A stretch of DNA of 64,000 bases, taken from Agapanthus africanus (Eukaryota > Streptophyta > Magnoliopsida > Asparagales > Amaryllidaceae). Position 1 is the stretch's first letter. Every line of letters begins with the position of its first letter. Shown in pieces: positions 1-10,794 of this stretch. The stretch spans positions 112,611,241-112,675,240 of the forward strand of contig JASDDO010000016.1 of assembly GCA_030015575.1 (NCBI GenBank), written 5' to 3'. The translations under genes and the position numbers were made by a program. The notes beneath the pieces were generated by a model. That model saw only the letters and a list, made by a program, of their open reading frames with translations, ran no database searches and was not told the DNA's origin.

Positions 1-1163
1 AGAATATGGTATCACATACACGCATTATTCTCGGTCCCGCACATATCACATACGTGCTCCTATTTCGTTTTTCCTGAGGCAGTATAACCTCTATGTAGGA
101 CTCTAAAGACTCGTCAATACGCCGGCAGTAGGTGATGATCACATCAAGCACCCATAAGCAGTCAGCGGTACTAGCTGGACGTAACGGCTACCCGGGTATT
201 GAGCGATCAGAAGATCAGCAAGCAAGCCCACTCCAACTCCTGCAAAAGCCTGACCGTAACACTTTCCGTACAGTCCGATCTCCTCGTCTGATATGTTGCA
301 TATCAAGTCTAGGGGTGGTAAACGTCAGACCCCAATAACCGATAAGTCATGCCGATGTGAGGATCATAACGGGTCGAGAAACTACTGGTAACACTTACCA
401 GTAAATCACTAAATCAGCCCTAGCCAGGGACTTCCCTGTTATGGCCAATCGAGCATAGCGCAACATTAACTCCCAATACCGGGAGAGACGAAACCCCTCC
501 TATCGCTTATTGCCTCCATGTGACTCGGGACTGTACCCAAAAACCACCGTTTTCCACACCCCTTGGACGTGGTAAGGTGGAAATCAAAGCATAGTGGGAA
601 TCACACAAGACTCTATGACGATCTTGGATCTACAGACTAACCTGTACATGGGTCACCAGATAACTACCATCTGACGTGAGGTATAATGCTATCTGACGTG
701 AGGTATAATACCATCTGGGAGTTCTCGGCGAGTCCGTCCAGTGTACCCAGTCTCCACTGAGCTCCCGTATACCATCTTTTATGTCAAACACCAATGGATA
801 TGGGATCATCCATCGCCCATCTCATGGGTCGAGAAGCGTATACGCTAGTCTACTCTGGTATATCGATGCCCCGTCTCGATACACCCACGACTTGGGACAT
901 TAAAGGATGTACTTATGGACTACCATGGCCCCACTAGTATGATCTGCATCATAGTCCTGGTAATCAAGTACACATCCTAAGGGCTTTACCAACATGTAAC
1001 CATAAGATAGTATCAAGAGATAAGTATACAAGTTAAGATAAAGAGCAACCAGATAGCATACAATCATATCGAGCAAGAAAGTCTTCTCTATATATGTCCA
1101 AGCATCCAATATAATATACATCATATGTACAATACTGGCCTCAAGGGCATACATACAACTAAC
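1..1163 (-). mobile_element. Copia-type LTR (family C2), partial, minus strand
   Basis: Read on the minus strand, this begins at 1163 with TGTTAGTTGTATGTATGCCC and matches the LTR at 62430-63700 block by block: the 'gaggcc' start, the 'gatgcttggacatatata' block, the 'agcccttag' block and the 'cattggtgtaccc' type blocks. The element therefore extends leftwards out of the window. Only the first 1.16 kb of an LTR estimated at about 2.1 kb is present, so a complete element and a solo LTR cannot be told apart. An 84-codon open frame at 900-1154 has a counterpart in the other LTR copy but is LTR sequence, not a gene. The right end abuts the Tat leader. No TSD can be checked. Confidence 0.8.
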
Positions 1164-1314
1164 ACCATGACCGCCAGAATCAAGAAGACAGCGGTCCGAA
1201 CGTTACTACAAAGAGACGTGTCCCAGCCCCGACAGAGAAAGTATGACACTGTCTCTTCAAGAGTCTATCTGACGCTTTGTGCCGCCTAAAAACAGCTTTT
1301 TGTGAGACCGGCGA
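1164..1314 (+). other. 5' leader remnant of the Tat-lineage element
   Basis: This short unique stretch lies between the end of the minus-strand copia LTR and the start codon of the Tat gag frame. By position it is the end of the Tat untranslated leader; the Tat 5' LTR and primer-binding site are not in the window. No motif is recognised in it. Confidence 0.55.
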
Positions 1315-1475
1315 ATGCTGAATACGGAGGAATACAATGAAATCAGAACAAAGCAGTGGGGAAAAACCAAAAAGGAAGCGTCAGCTCCATTCAAAAATCC
1401 AGCCAGGCCAGCCGCCTTTAGTCGACTGCACGTTACCGAAACAGGAGAGTCAAGCCAGCGATCCGTGAAATCAGC
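1315..1475 (+). pseudogene. gag: Tat-lineage gag, N-terminal fragment
   Basis: The frame opens with MLNTEEYNEIRTKQWG and is cut at 1475 by the Athila-type insertion. The target duplication TCAGC occupies 1471-1475 and 31861-31865. With the insert and one TSD copy ignored, the frame runs on without a shift into 'S-A-I-D-N-K-K' and the gag sequence at 31882. These about 54 codons are therefore the N-terminus of the gag annotated from 31861. The fragment is lysine/arginine-rich with no recognisable domain of its own. The start at 1315 is the first ATG after the leader; upstream in-frame coding cannot be excluded. Confidence 0.75.
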
Positions 1476-1864
1476 TGATCAGTCGAAAATATTGCATATT
1501 ATAGCCGGCAATTTCCCTATCATCTGCATACATATAGAAGTGTTCGGTATCCGTATTTCACATATTAGCAAATCTATCACAGATTATCAGATTACATGTA
1601 CTAGACCTTAAAACCGGCATTTCTAGGAAAATTGACTGCATTGCATGGCATCGCAATATTTCTATATGTCCCAACCCGTGTTTCGAAGTCTGTGCAGGAA
1701 AAGGAAAGCTTGCTCGAACATTACACCGCTCAAAAGATACGTCAACTCACTAACTTCAAATCTGGTATCAACCTAAAGGAGCAATCATAATTCAGCATAT
1801 CATACAAAGCCGTAAACATCATCCCAAGACCACAGAAGAAAGCACCAAGCCCAAGGACCCCACA

Positions 1865-1911
1865 TGGCCGCGGATCCGCGGCCAGAGATGGCTTAGGCCG
1901 CGGATCCGCGG
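1865..1911 (+). promoter_or_regulatory. Paired GC palindromes in Athila U3
   Basis: TGGCCGCGGATCCGCGGCCA (1865-1884) is a perfect 20-bp palindrome. It is followed 13 bp later by a 14-bp core, CCGCGGATCCGCGG (1898-1911). The 3' LTR copy (30359-30405) has one C-to-T change in the first palindrome. The pair lies about 270-310 bp upstream of the TATA box. The function is unknown; related pairs occur in four other places in this window. Confidence 0.8.
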
Positions 1912-2175
1912 TGGGCCCAGGGAATTAGTTCCCCAATTTCAGTGCACAACTCCTAGCTCAGTGGCTACAGTTCAGAAAAGCATGACAACTTCCAGAAGAC
2001 TCCAGGGATTTCTACCAGATCAGCAAACACTTTGATCCACATTAAACTAGCCTATCATTCTAGAACTTTCCTCCTAAACCCTAGCTTAAACCCTAAGCTA
2101 GCTCCTAACAAACTCTCTCAACAAACTTTAGGAGGGAACTACCATTTCAAACTTAAACCTAGGGTTTGGATGCTC

Positions 2176-2183
2176 TATAAATA
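2176..2183 (+). promoter_or_regulatory. TATA box of the Athila LTR
   Basis: TATAAATA in an AT-poor context, repeated at 30670-30677 in the 3' LTR. It is the only good TATA match in the LTR and gives a U3 of about 0.7 kb. The transcription start, presumably about 30 bp downstream, is inferred. Confidence 0.6.
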
Positions 2184-3340
2184 AGACCCTAGGCTCATTG
2201 TGAATTAAAATTCAACCTTGGGAATTATTCATCCAATTAGTGAATCTATCCCCAATCTATCTCTCTCTTCATCTTCTTCTTCCACAAGTCTAGTGACAGG
2301 GCTTGTGTGAAACCCTAACCCTAATTCCAACTCCAAAAGTCAAGATCCCGAGTACCCATTAAGCAAGAAGCCCGACAACCTTTAGGAGCGGAGCCGATCT
2401 TCAACGGAGCAAGCGATCCGAGCGGATCCACGACTCATGAAGCCGAGCGATGCCCGATCAACAATCTAGATTCTTCTTCTTGTAGTTCTTGAAGCAAATG
2501 TAATCAAAATTGTTGAGATAAATAAAGGTGATATTCTTTTATCTTGTTTTCTTTAATTTTTGCATCATGATATCTTTACAATTAGTAAATCTTTTCTGTG
2601 TGGTGATGTGTGAATAAAACTCCGCTCGTCGAGGAGTCGAGACGGTCAATAGACTGATGATGTAACATAGCTTTAATCGATTCTTGATTCCTACAAGTTT
2701 TGTAAACCCTAGCAAGTTCAAGAACCGACAACCCATTTCGTTACAATGCTTTCTTGAATGATATCGCTCGAAATTGGGGAGTTAGGATCGTTTCTTGAAA
2801 TTGCTAGAGGCTAGAATGTGAATGATATCGACAACAGAACAAGGGATAAGATGAAACCCTAGTTTCACGAGAAAACCCTAACTCTTGTCGATGATCATCG
2901 ATCTAGTATCAATCCTTCGAAGGACACGAACACGATATCTTTAGATTACATCAAGTCTATCGATCCGATCGATTCCTACGAGCCACTTTTAGATTCTTGA
3001 CTGTTGATTGGAAAAATATTATCGAAACCCAATTCTTGATTGTTTATCAGTTCTTGATTCTTGATTAAACATCATGACACCTGAATCAATTGATAAATTC
3101 TTGAATCATGTTTTCTTTTCTTGTCAATTAAGTTTTCAATTAAAGCATATCATTAAAACGAATCGTGCAATCCCTGTGGACGATCCGCACTCACTACAAA
3201 CTACATCCGACACCGTAGTTTGATTGCGGTCAAAATATTTTTTTGGTTGTGAAGTTCTTTATAAATTTTCTGATTACCGACACAAGAAACGTTTTCAATC
3301 AAATGGTACCGTTTTAGGAGACCTTTGAATTGATTCATAC

Positions 3341-5448
3341 TGTTGGAGATAGTGCCCTCATAGTCAATTATTGGATCACAGGTACGTGATTGCAATGATT
3401 GTGGAGGACCTATACCGGTATGACAGTCTTACTCAAGATGATAGTATGCTATCTGGTTTGCCTTTATCAGTCGTGTACATGTTCAGGTGACTGATTACAT
3501 GTTACACTTTGATAGAGCCCTTAGGATCTTGCTTTACCACCAACAGTATGATGGAGATCATATACGTGAGAGTTGGGTGGTTTATACGCATATCCTTAAT
3601 TGTGGTCCCTAGTCGTGGGAGTTTCGAGACAGGGCATCGATACTCCAGAGTAGACTAGTGTGTACAGTCGAGACCCCGACGAGGGGCGGTGGCCGGTCTC
3701 ACAAGCCACTGGTGTCAGTTGGATCACCTAAGATGTATACAGGTGCTCATTGTGTTATGAGTACACCGGACAGGACTCGCCGGGAATCTGCTAGTTAGTA
3801 TTATATCTATCGTCAGATAGCAGTTCCCTGGTGACATGTGTACAGGTTAGTTCATCGACCTGAGGTCGTCATTTGTCTCGTGTGAGTTCCCACCGTGCTT
3901 TGATTTCTACCCTACCACGGCTCAAAGGAGTCGTGCAAACAGGTAGCTTTTGGGTACAGTCCCGAGCCATATGGAGGCACGTAAGCGGATCGGCAGGGGA
4001 TTCGTCTCTCCCGGTATTGGGGGCGAGGTCGTGCTGTGTCTAGGAGAGCCATTACACAAAGTCCATGGCCATGGCAGGAGATTTACTGGTAGGTACTCCA
4101 GTAGTATCTCAGGGTGTTATTGGGCTATACTCCGATACGACTTATACTGCTATTGGGGGTCTGACGTTACTAGCCCCCTAGGCAGATATGCGATACTCAT
4201 AGACGAACGGACCGGACTGTATATACATTGTCACTGTTAGGCTAAGTAGGGTTTTCCGGATGAGTGCGCTCATCAGCATCCCTTGAAGTCAGTCCATGGG
4301 CAGCCGTTATGCATTGCTAGTGCTGCTGACGGTTTGTGGTTAAACCCACTGCCAGGGTACTGACGAGTCATTAGAGTCCCCCACAGACAGTTTCCCAAGT
4401 TCGGGCGAAACGTTGTAGAGGCCGTATGGTTTTATGGCAGGGTTCGGAAAATGCACGTGCGTTTACGCACGTGTTATTTTTCGGGCAGATAATACTGGTC
4501 GGCTTTGGTTTAAGCCGGATCCGAGTATTATATTGAGTAGGTATAATATCTTTGTCTCAGTTGCATTTGTACGGTCATAATACAAATGCGGGTATATTTA
4601 TACAGTTTCGGGGTTATCCTGAAAGTCGTTTCAGGATCACTTTTGGAAGTTGCCAGTTTCCAGTTTTCTATCAGCCGTCTTTTAACATTCGGTTAAAGAC
4701 GGATTTATCTTTTCTTCTCTGAGGTGAGTCATGAGTGTGTGGATGGTTATAGGTGCTTCTAGATGATGACTAGGCTTCATGACTCATTAGTGTATTAATG
4801 GTTTTTGATGATGTGTTTTATGAGTCACCCTTTACCATTAATTCCTTTTGTTTGCATGAAAGATATTAGTTAAAGATCTTTTGCTTATGGTTACTCTCTC
4901 CCTCCTCCTACACTCACCCCCCCATCTATATATGGCCGGCCCCCTCTCACACTCTCATTTGGATGGTTGATTTCATTTGGAAAAAAAATATGATAGTATT
5001 TGGGGTGCATGGAATTTTACAGTTCATTTCATTCCATCACCCGATTCCCTCGGCAACTTCATTAACCGATCGTCCACGGATTTGGACGAAGTGAGACAAA
5101 GTCATCTACTCATTCTCTACATCATTCTTGGTCGTCTCTTTTAGCAAACTTGATGATCGAGTTGCCTCAAGTCAGAGGCGGGAGCCCGTTTAAAGAATCG
5201 TCGACGTGGTGCCACCTCGACGAAGGAATCGGAGATCGACGAGATCGGAGCAGCCGCAACGGAGCGTGGGATGATGGTTGAAGAACGAAGGACTCGGATC
5301 GTTCGGTATAACCTTTCTACACTCTTTACAGTTTGTTAGTTTAGCAATAATGGCAGATCCGGGTTAAAGTATACGATAGCGCCAGTTAAAAAGTTTTTGT
5401 TCCGCATTTGGCGTCTGTAGACTGCCGGGACGCTAGCGTAGACTTACA
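3341..5448 (+). repeat. Copia C1 5' LTR
   Basis: 2,108 bp, differing from the 3' LTR at roughly 25 positions (counted by eye, about 1.2%). A TATA-like TATATAT (4927-4933) sits before the R region. The hairpin chain described for the 3' LTR occupies about 4454-4705 here; its fourth hairpin has a shortened stem (GCATTTGTA/TACAAATGC). Open frames such as 3950-4240 recur in the 3' LTR only because the LTRs are copies. No gene. Confidence 0.92.
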
Positions 5449-5449
5449 G

Positions 5450-5462
5450 TGGTATCAGAGCC
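5450..5462 (+). other. Primer-binding site, tRNA-Met type (C1)
   Basis: TGGTATCAGAGCC begins two bases after the 5' LTR end. It is the usual plant copia primer site, complementary to the 3' end of the initiator methionine tRNA. Confidence 0.9.
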
Positions 5463-6480
5463 TCACCATTTTGCTATGCTAACTTGTGCTAGCGCGTTTA
5501 AAACATCGATCGAACCGGAAATCGAAAATTGCAAAATCCTAGCTTGACAGTTTCTGTTGATTTTAAATGGTCTCAAAAATTAATTCTACATGTCTTAAAA
5601 ATCTGTGCAGGCTTTTCTAAGAACCACGACAAAATTTGGGCTCGTGATTCCTCCAAGCCGCCGCGGAAACGCGCGCATCCGCGGCCACTTGGTGAGCTCA
5701 TGCTCCCAAATTTGTACAGTGGGTTCTCTGATGGATTTTGGGATTTTTGGTATATATCTTTTTGGCCCAGGTTTTGTTACTGTTCACCAGTAAGTCGTGG
5801 GGCCCACTTCTTGATATTTGGTCGATCGAAATTTAAACATGTTAGTTTACAGTGCTTACATTATATCTCCGACCGGGAATGTCATTTGATCGGTAAACCA
5901 CGTCTGATTGCTATAGTTCTTTTAGACGGGTTTGCGAACGTGACATTCGCGTTGATGTTCTGTGTTGTGCTGTGATGTTGCGGATTTGTCATGGTGGATA
6001 GCAGTGTGCAATGGTAGTACAGTTTGAGTTTATTTGTACATTTGATATTGCGGGGCGAGCGTCCAACATGTGGACTGCCGTCACTGCCTGTTGTATAATA
6101 TTCTTTTGGGGCACGACCAGGTTGCGGTCGATGTACCTATTGTACTATTTTTCATTACTGTACTAGGTTTTGCCCCGCGACGGAGTGCACGAATAGCCGG
6201 GTTCGGGAGGGCAATGGGTCCGCATCTCATGGATTTGAGAGGCAGAGGGGCCCCACTCTAGATTTGGCAGACTATTCGCCGCACTCGTAGGGGGTACAGG
6301 TTGACCCAAGGAGGGGTGCCCAAGATTACTGGATTCCGTGAAGTGCTGGGTGGTCCATTCACTATGCTGTAGGGGCTGCCTCGCTTCAGGTTTTGGCGGG
6401 TAACTTGCCGCGCCCGTAGGGGTCTAGGTTTCCTTGCACAGGCTATCCACACGACAGGGGAACGTCGAGTTTCAGCAGCG
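5463..6480 (+). other. Copia C1 leader, conserved with family C2
   Basis: This stretch is non-coding but conserved with 59353-60430 of family C2. It holds an AAGAACCACGACAAAA box and the GC palindrome module at 5656-5688. Around 6040-6430 it has a GC-rich block with an internal duplication about 130 bp apart: 'ttggcagactattcgccgca' near 6265 and 'ttttggcgggtaacttgccg' near 6388. Conservation of leader but not of genes suggests a cis-acting role in packaging, dimerisation or translation. That role is inference. Confidence 0.6.
5656..5688 (+). promoter_or_regulatory. GC palindrome module in the C1 leader
   Basis: AGCCGCCGCGG ... GCGCGC ... CCGCGGCCA, 206 nt after the start of the primer-binding site. 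It is equivalent in position to the module at 59548 in family C2. The preceding box AAGAACCACGACAAAATTTG resembles the box before the Athila and C2 modules. Confidence 0.6.
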
Positions 6481-9400
6481 GCTCTGTGAAACTCGGGGAT
6501 CCCAGATTATCTGTATTGTTCTGTGATGCTTATTACTTTTCTGTAATGTTGCATACTATCACGCCTGGAGCGATTATTGTATATTGGTTTATATACTATT
6601 AGATGTTGTATATGTTTTACACCCGCGCTAGTCCAGTCCCTACTCTGTCGTTAGTTAAGTAACCTAACGGGTGATGACGGGACCCAGTGACGAATGCGGA
6701 TGGCATATACGTACATTTTATTTTCGTTCTTTTCTGGTGTGATTAATTGATGGGACTGCGTTGATTCTGATCAACGCAAAGTAAAACAAACCTGTTTGAG
6801 TTGTTGGAACAATTTTATAAAAAAAAGGTGTTATTACAAAGACGTTTCTTTTTGTTATGCATAGCGGTATTCGGTGTGAATATCCAGCACCTCATTCGAC
6901 GAGGCAAGGGCTGATATCCCTTCACCGGGAAAGACCCCTTGGACAGAAGTTTGCGTCAGGGTAATAACTTTAATACAGTCGATTACAAGTTGCTTTGCAT
7001 CGTGGTATTCAGTGGAATATCCTGCACCTCATTCCATGAGGAAAGAGCCGAGATCCCTTCACCGGGAATGACCTCTTTAGCAAAAGGTTTTCGCCACTAT
7101 ATTTTTTATAAAAAGCTATCAGGTTCCTTCAGCGATATCAAGTTCACTACGTTAAAGGTTTTTCGCCAAAAACCAGTCGTAGCCCTCCGTCGTTTCTTAT
7201 GGATGGTCAGTAGTATTCAAGCTATGTTTGTTGGCTTTCGTCAAGGCATAGTGTTTGGTAGCTGCTGGGTATTCATTTGTTGCATAGATAGATGAGTTGG
7301 TTTGGGACAGTCGTATTACCTTGTTGGCTTTCGTCAAGGGTATGTACGGGTGGGTTCAAATTAACAAGATAATGACGGGCAGAACTTGACATGTGACTTA
7401 TGATTTGTTGACTTTCGCCAAGGTCATAAGAGCATGGGGCAAGAAAATGATATCGGGAGTTTCTAAAGAAACTGAAACTTGCCAAGTATGCGCATACCAT
7501 CTGGAGTATGAGTAACGTGGATGCATTCCATCACGTTATCATGCGATGAGAGTTGGATCCCGATTCCCACTGATGAGTTGGTTTACTCTTCGGGTGATCC
7601 CGATTGATTCTTCTTTAGGTTTGGAGGAGAATTTGACAGGACAGTGGGAGGTTTCCGGATTAGATAAAGTGGTGACCATTCTGATCTAGGATAGAGTGCA
7701 CGCAGAGTGTTTCTTTTCTCTCTCTCTTTGGCAGCGACTTTTGACCGACCCTAGACTATGACTCAGTGACCAGGTTGACCGAACCTTCTTAAAATACTGG
7801 CTTTTGGATTGTCTATGTTGCATAAGTCATTGCCACTCCTTCTTTTACCCTTTGATTTCTCAGAACACCCGTATTACTACGGATATCCACTTCCATTGGA
7901 TAGATCCATCGTATGGTTATATACGAACTCGAAGGGACTTCTTCGAGGATGGATCCAGGTTCAGGAGAAATAGAATTGGTTTATTCAGTTGTCTTTTATT
8001 ATCACCTTCTCTCAGGTTGCGAGAGCTCCTTAGTTTAGGAGAGTACACCTATTACGCTTATTGGATAGTCTTATTCCAAACCATACGCTGGTGCCGAAAG
8101 GTAGGGAATGAAGAAAACCAATTAGCCTAAGTAGGGTGTGCAGAAGGTAATATGTAAAGACAAAATAAAGGGATTAGAAAGAGGGCAAAGTAAATTGCGA
8201 CTGATATCATTCACGACCAAAACCGCGTACTTCATCGCCACTCCTATTTCACCTTTAAAAGAATAAGGTATTATTCAGTTGTCTTTTATCATCACCTTCT
8301 CTCAAGATGCGAGTACTCCTTGGTTTAGGAGGGTACACCTGTTATGCTTACTGGATAGTCTTCTTCCAAACCATAGGCTGGTGCCGAACGGTAGGGAAGG
8401 AAGAAAACCATTTAGCCTAACGATGGTGTACAGAAGGTAACGACTAAAGACAAATAAAGGGATTTGGAGAGATGGCAATAAAATATACGGTTGAAGTCAT
8501 GAATTGGATTATGGAAGAGGCATTGCTATGAATACCAGGATACCCCTACGAAACATTTTCATGTTTCAGTGCATTGTTAAAAGAAAAACTGTTTTCCCGA
8601 TTAGACACTTACTCCAAGGGTATGTATTTACCAGGTTTCATTCTCATATCTGTATGGTTTTTACAGATGGTGAGTAGGAGTAAGATATTGGGAATTAGGT
8701 GATCATCCTCATTATATCGGAATTCGTTGTAATTGGTGATATTTGAGGAAATCGCCAGGGTACAGTTTTCCACCTACAACGCACAGGTTTTGAGTTGTTT
8801 AATTCAGCGGACTTATACAGAGTATTGTATGTTGTCCAAGTGTCCATCAGGACAAAGGGGTAGGTCCTCGTACTATGTTCTGTTTACTTATAACTTCTCT
8901 AGTATTTAGACGAGTGTTTCGTAGAAATACAAGGTCTAAGTTTTGAGAAGTTGTGGGTATAAGAATAAAGTAGAGAACCAGGTATCACAAGTATCGGGAT
9001 TCTTCAAAGAGATCGAAGATGTAGATTCTTGTGATTGGTATTCAGATGATAGTGATGGTTTTGAGAAACGTGTTTCTCTTTCAGGTTGCTCATAATTGGA
9101 TGGATTCCTAAGTTGAGTAATGCTGATTAGCCTCTTTCCATTAAGTTGATATGCACTGGAGACAGCTGCATGGTTTGAATATGGTTCCAATTAAATTAGT
9201 GCCAAAGTTTCTATATTGGATATAGAATGGTTCGTACCTTAAAAGTTGTTAAGGTACGGGAAGTTGTCCAGCTTATGCTTAAAACCAGACTCTGGATAAC
9301 TCAGGGCACGGTTCTGTAATGGCTGTTTGTAGGTTGACCCTGGTTATGACAAGGGTTGATATTCTACCATTTGGAAGATCAATAGTGATATTGTTCTTGA

Positions 9401-10339
9401 CTCGTCACAGTTTTAGTAAAATGGATCTTTTTCAGAAAACAGTAGTGGGAGTATGGTAGAACTGGAAGTGATTCCAGAACCGCAAACGATTACGGAAAAT
9501 TTAATGGAACCTATATATTCAATCAGGTATGACATTACAATAGCCACTCCGCAGATATGATAGGTAACCTCAGACACCCGAGAGGTACTTCGGTAGCCTC
9601 AAGGACGGTGACAGGGAGGTTCTTATCTACCAAGACTTGACACTACTGTTGTTCCAGGCTATGAGACCCGGTAGGAGGGTTGTCGCAGTCAGTGGGAGCA
9701 GCGGAAGCATAGTGGGCAAGTAGCTTATGTCTATTTATAGACTTGAGCAGTAATAGCGGAGATAGATCATCTAATTTTGATGTGACAGTCATGGGTTTGA
9801 CTTCAATCAGAATAGGGGATGGATCTGTTAAGAAGGTAGTAGGGTGTGATGTCATGGTATCTGGATGACATACACAGAGTAGGAAGTAAAATTCCTATAC
9901 TACGATCGGTTGTACTGTGGTCGTCACACAGTTGTTTCTCCAGACAGGATATGGATATAATATTTGACATTCTGGTTTCTGGATCTATGGCTTTAGATCT
10001 GGATTTGGGTAGTTTCCCAATGTGGGTACTTTGACAGATATTCTAATGGTTTTTGGAATAGATGACTCCTAGTATGGTGGTGTACCTGCAGGTGATGGAG
10101 TCACCCTCTCTAAAGGTGTCTTACAGACTAAAGGGGAGAGGGATGTGCATGATTGGCAGATCACTTGCTTAGGCAATTGAGTCAATCATGAGATGTCAAG
10201 TACCACAACAAATGTTGGTTTTGCACTAGATGCAATAAGTTTGTATTAATCCAATCCTGGAGAAACATAAGGAAGTAGTTTTAGAACATAAGTACATGTT
10301 CTACGGATTTGATGACGGCAGCCTCCTTCGGGAGACGGT
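6481..10339 (+). other. Copia C1 internal region without recognisable genes
   Basis: No open frame with a known retroelement domain exists on either strand. Stretches near 6600-6780 and 7540-7720 match family C2 at 60540-60700 and 61330-61720, including 'gtgtttcttttctctctctc', so this is homologous interior rather than foreign DNA. A diverged direct duplication of about 220 bp lies at 7981-8205 and 8271-8495 (period 290). The gag, protease, integrase and RT expected for a copia element are too decayed, or too rearranged, to identify. Confidence 0.6.
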
Positions 10340-10720
10340 TATCATTCCAGGCTTCAAAGGTGACATGGTTGACAGAGTGATTGTCAGAGTTATAGTTTTT
10401 CCCTCTGACGAAGAGGGACAGTATTATGGACAGGTGGTCCAAGAGGATACTGTGGGTGGCATGGTGCCGGATACTGATTAGGTTCAGTGATCGATACAGT
10501 CTAAGAAGTTTGGATTTGGAGTTCATTTATGAACTAGGTCCCATCAGATATCCAGACATATTCTAAGACAGGTATTACTCGATTCGGGAGATGGCTTTCT
10601 CCGCGAATTTGAGATTAAGAGAGATATAGAAAGATACTTCTAGGCGGATCCACTCACTAAGGCTATTTCTCGAACACAATAGTTTTACAAACGGGCTTTG
10701 TGATACTGATTAGTAGAGGA
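10340..10720 (+). pseudogene. pol: Copia RNase H remnant (C1)
   Basis: Three diagnostic words of the copia pol C-terminus appear in order but in different frames. Near 10356 is GFKGDMVDR...VIVF, aligned with the family's F-x-G-D-x-x-D-R...Y-V-F. Near 10573 is YYSIREM, aligned with H-F-I-R-E. At 10644-10664 is ADPLTKA, the near-invariant A-D-P-L-T-K motif before the C-terminus. A stop directly precedes ADPLTK and frameshifts separate the words. This identifies the element as Ty1/copia and shows pol is dead. No catalytic carboxylates can be placed with confidence. Confidence 0.7.
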
Positions 10721-10783
10721 GTTGGATGTTCGGTTTCACACGGGCTGTGAGTAGTCGACATCGCAATAATTAGCCTTGAGTGC

Positions 10784-10794
10784 AAGTGGGAGAT
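10784..10794 (+). other. Polypurine tract (C1)
   Basis: AAGTGGGAGAT directly abuts the 3' LTR start TGTTGG. This wording is typical of plant copia elements and should prime plus-strand synthesis. Confidence 0.85.

Larger units (their letters stand above)
1476..3340 (+). repeat. Athila 5' LTR, proximal part
   Basis: This matches the 3' LTR at 29970-31835 with roughly 25 differences over the full 1.89 kb (counted by eye). A TATA box (TATAAATA, 2176-2183) marks the likely promoter; the U3 before it contains the GC palindrome pair at 1865-1911. The last 30 bp of the LTR lie at 12904-12933, beyond the copia C1 insertion, whose target duplication CATAC is at 3336-3340 and 12904-12908. No gene is present. 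Confidence 0.9.

Noticed and set aside
900-1154. Small protein similar to the frame at 62412-62714
   Set aside because: Both are copies of the start of the same copia LTR on opposite strands; no coding evidence.
3950-4240. 96-codon frame duplicated at 11404-11694
   Set aside because: LTR sequence of copia C1; similarity is due to LTR duplication.
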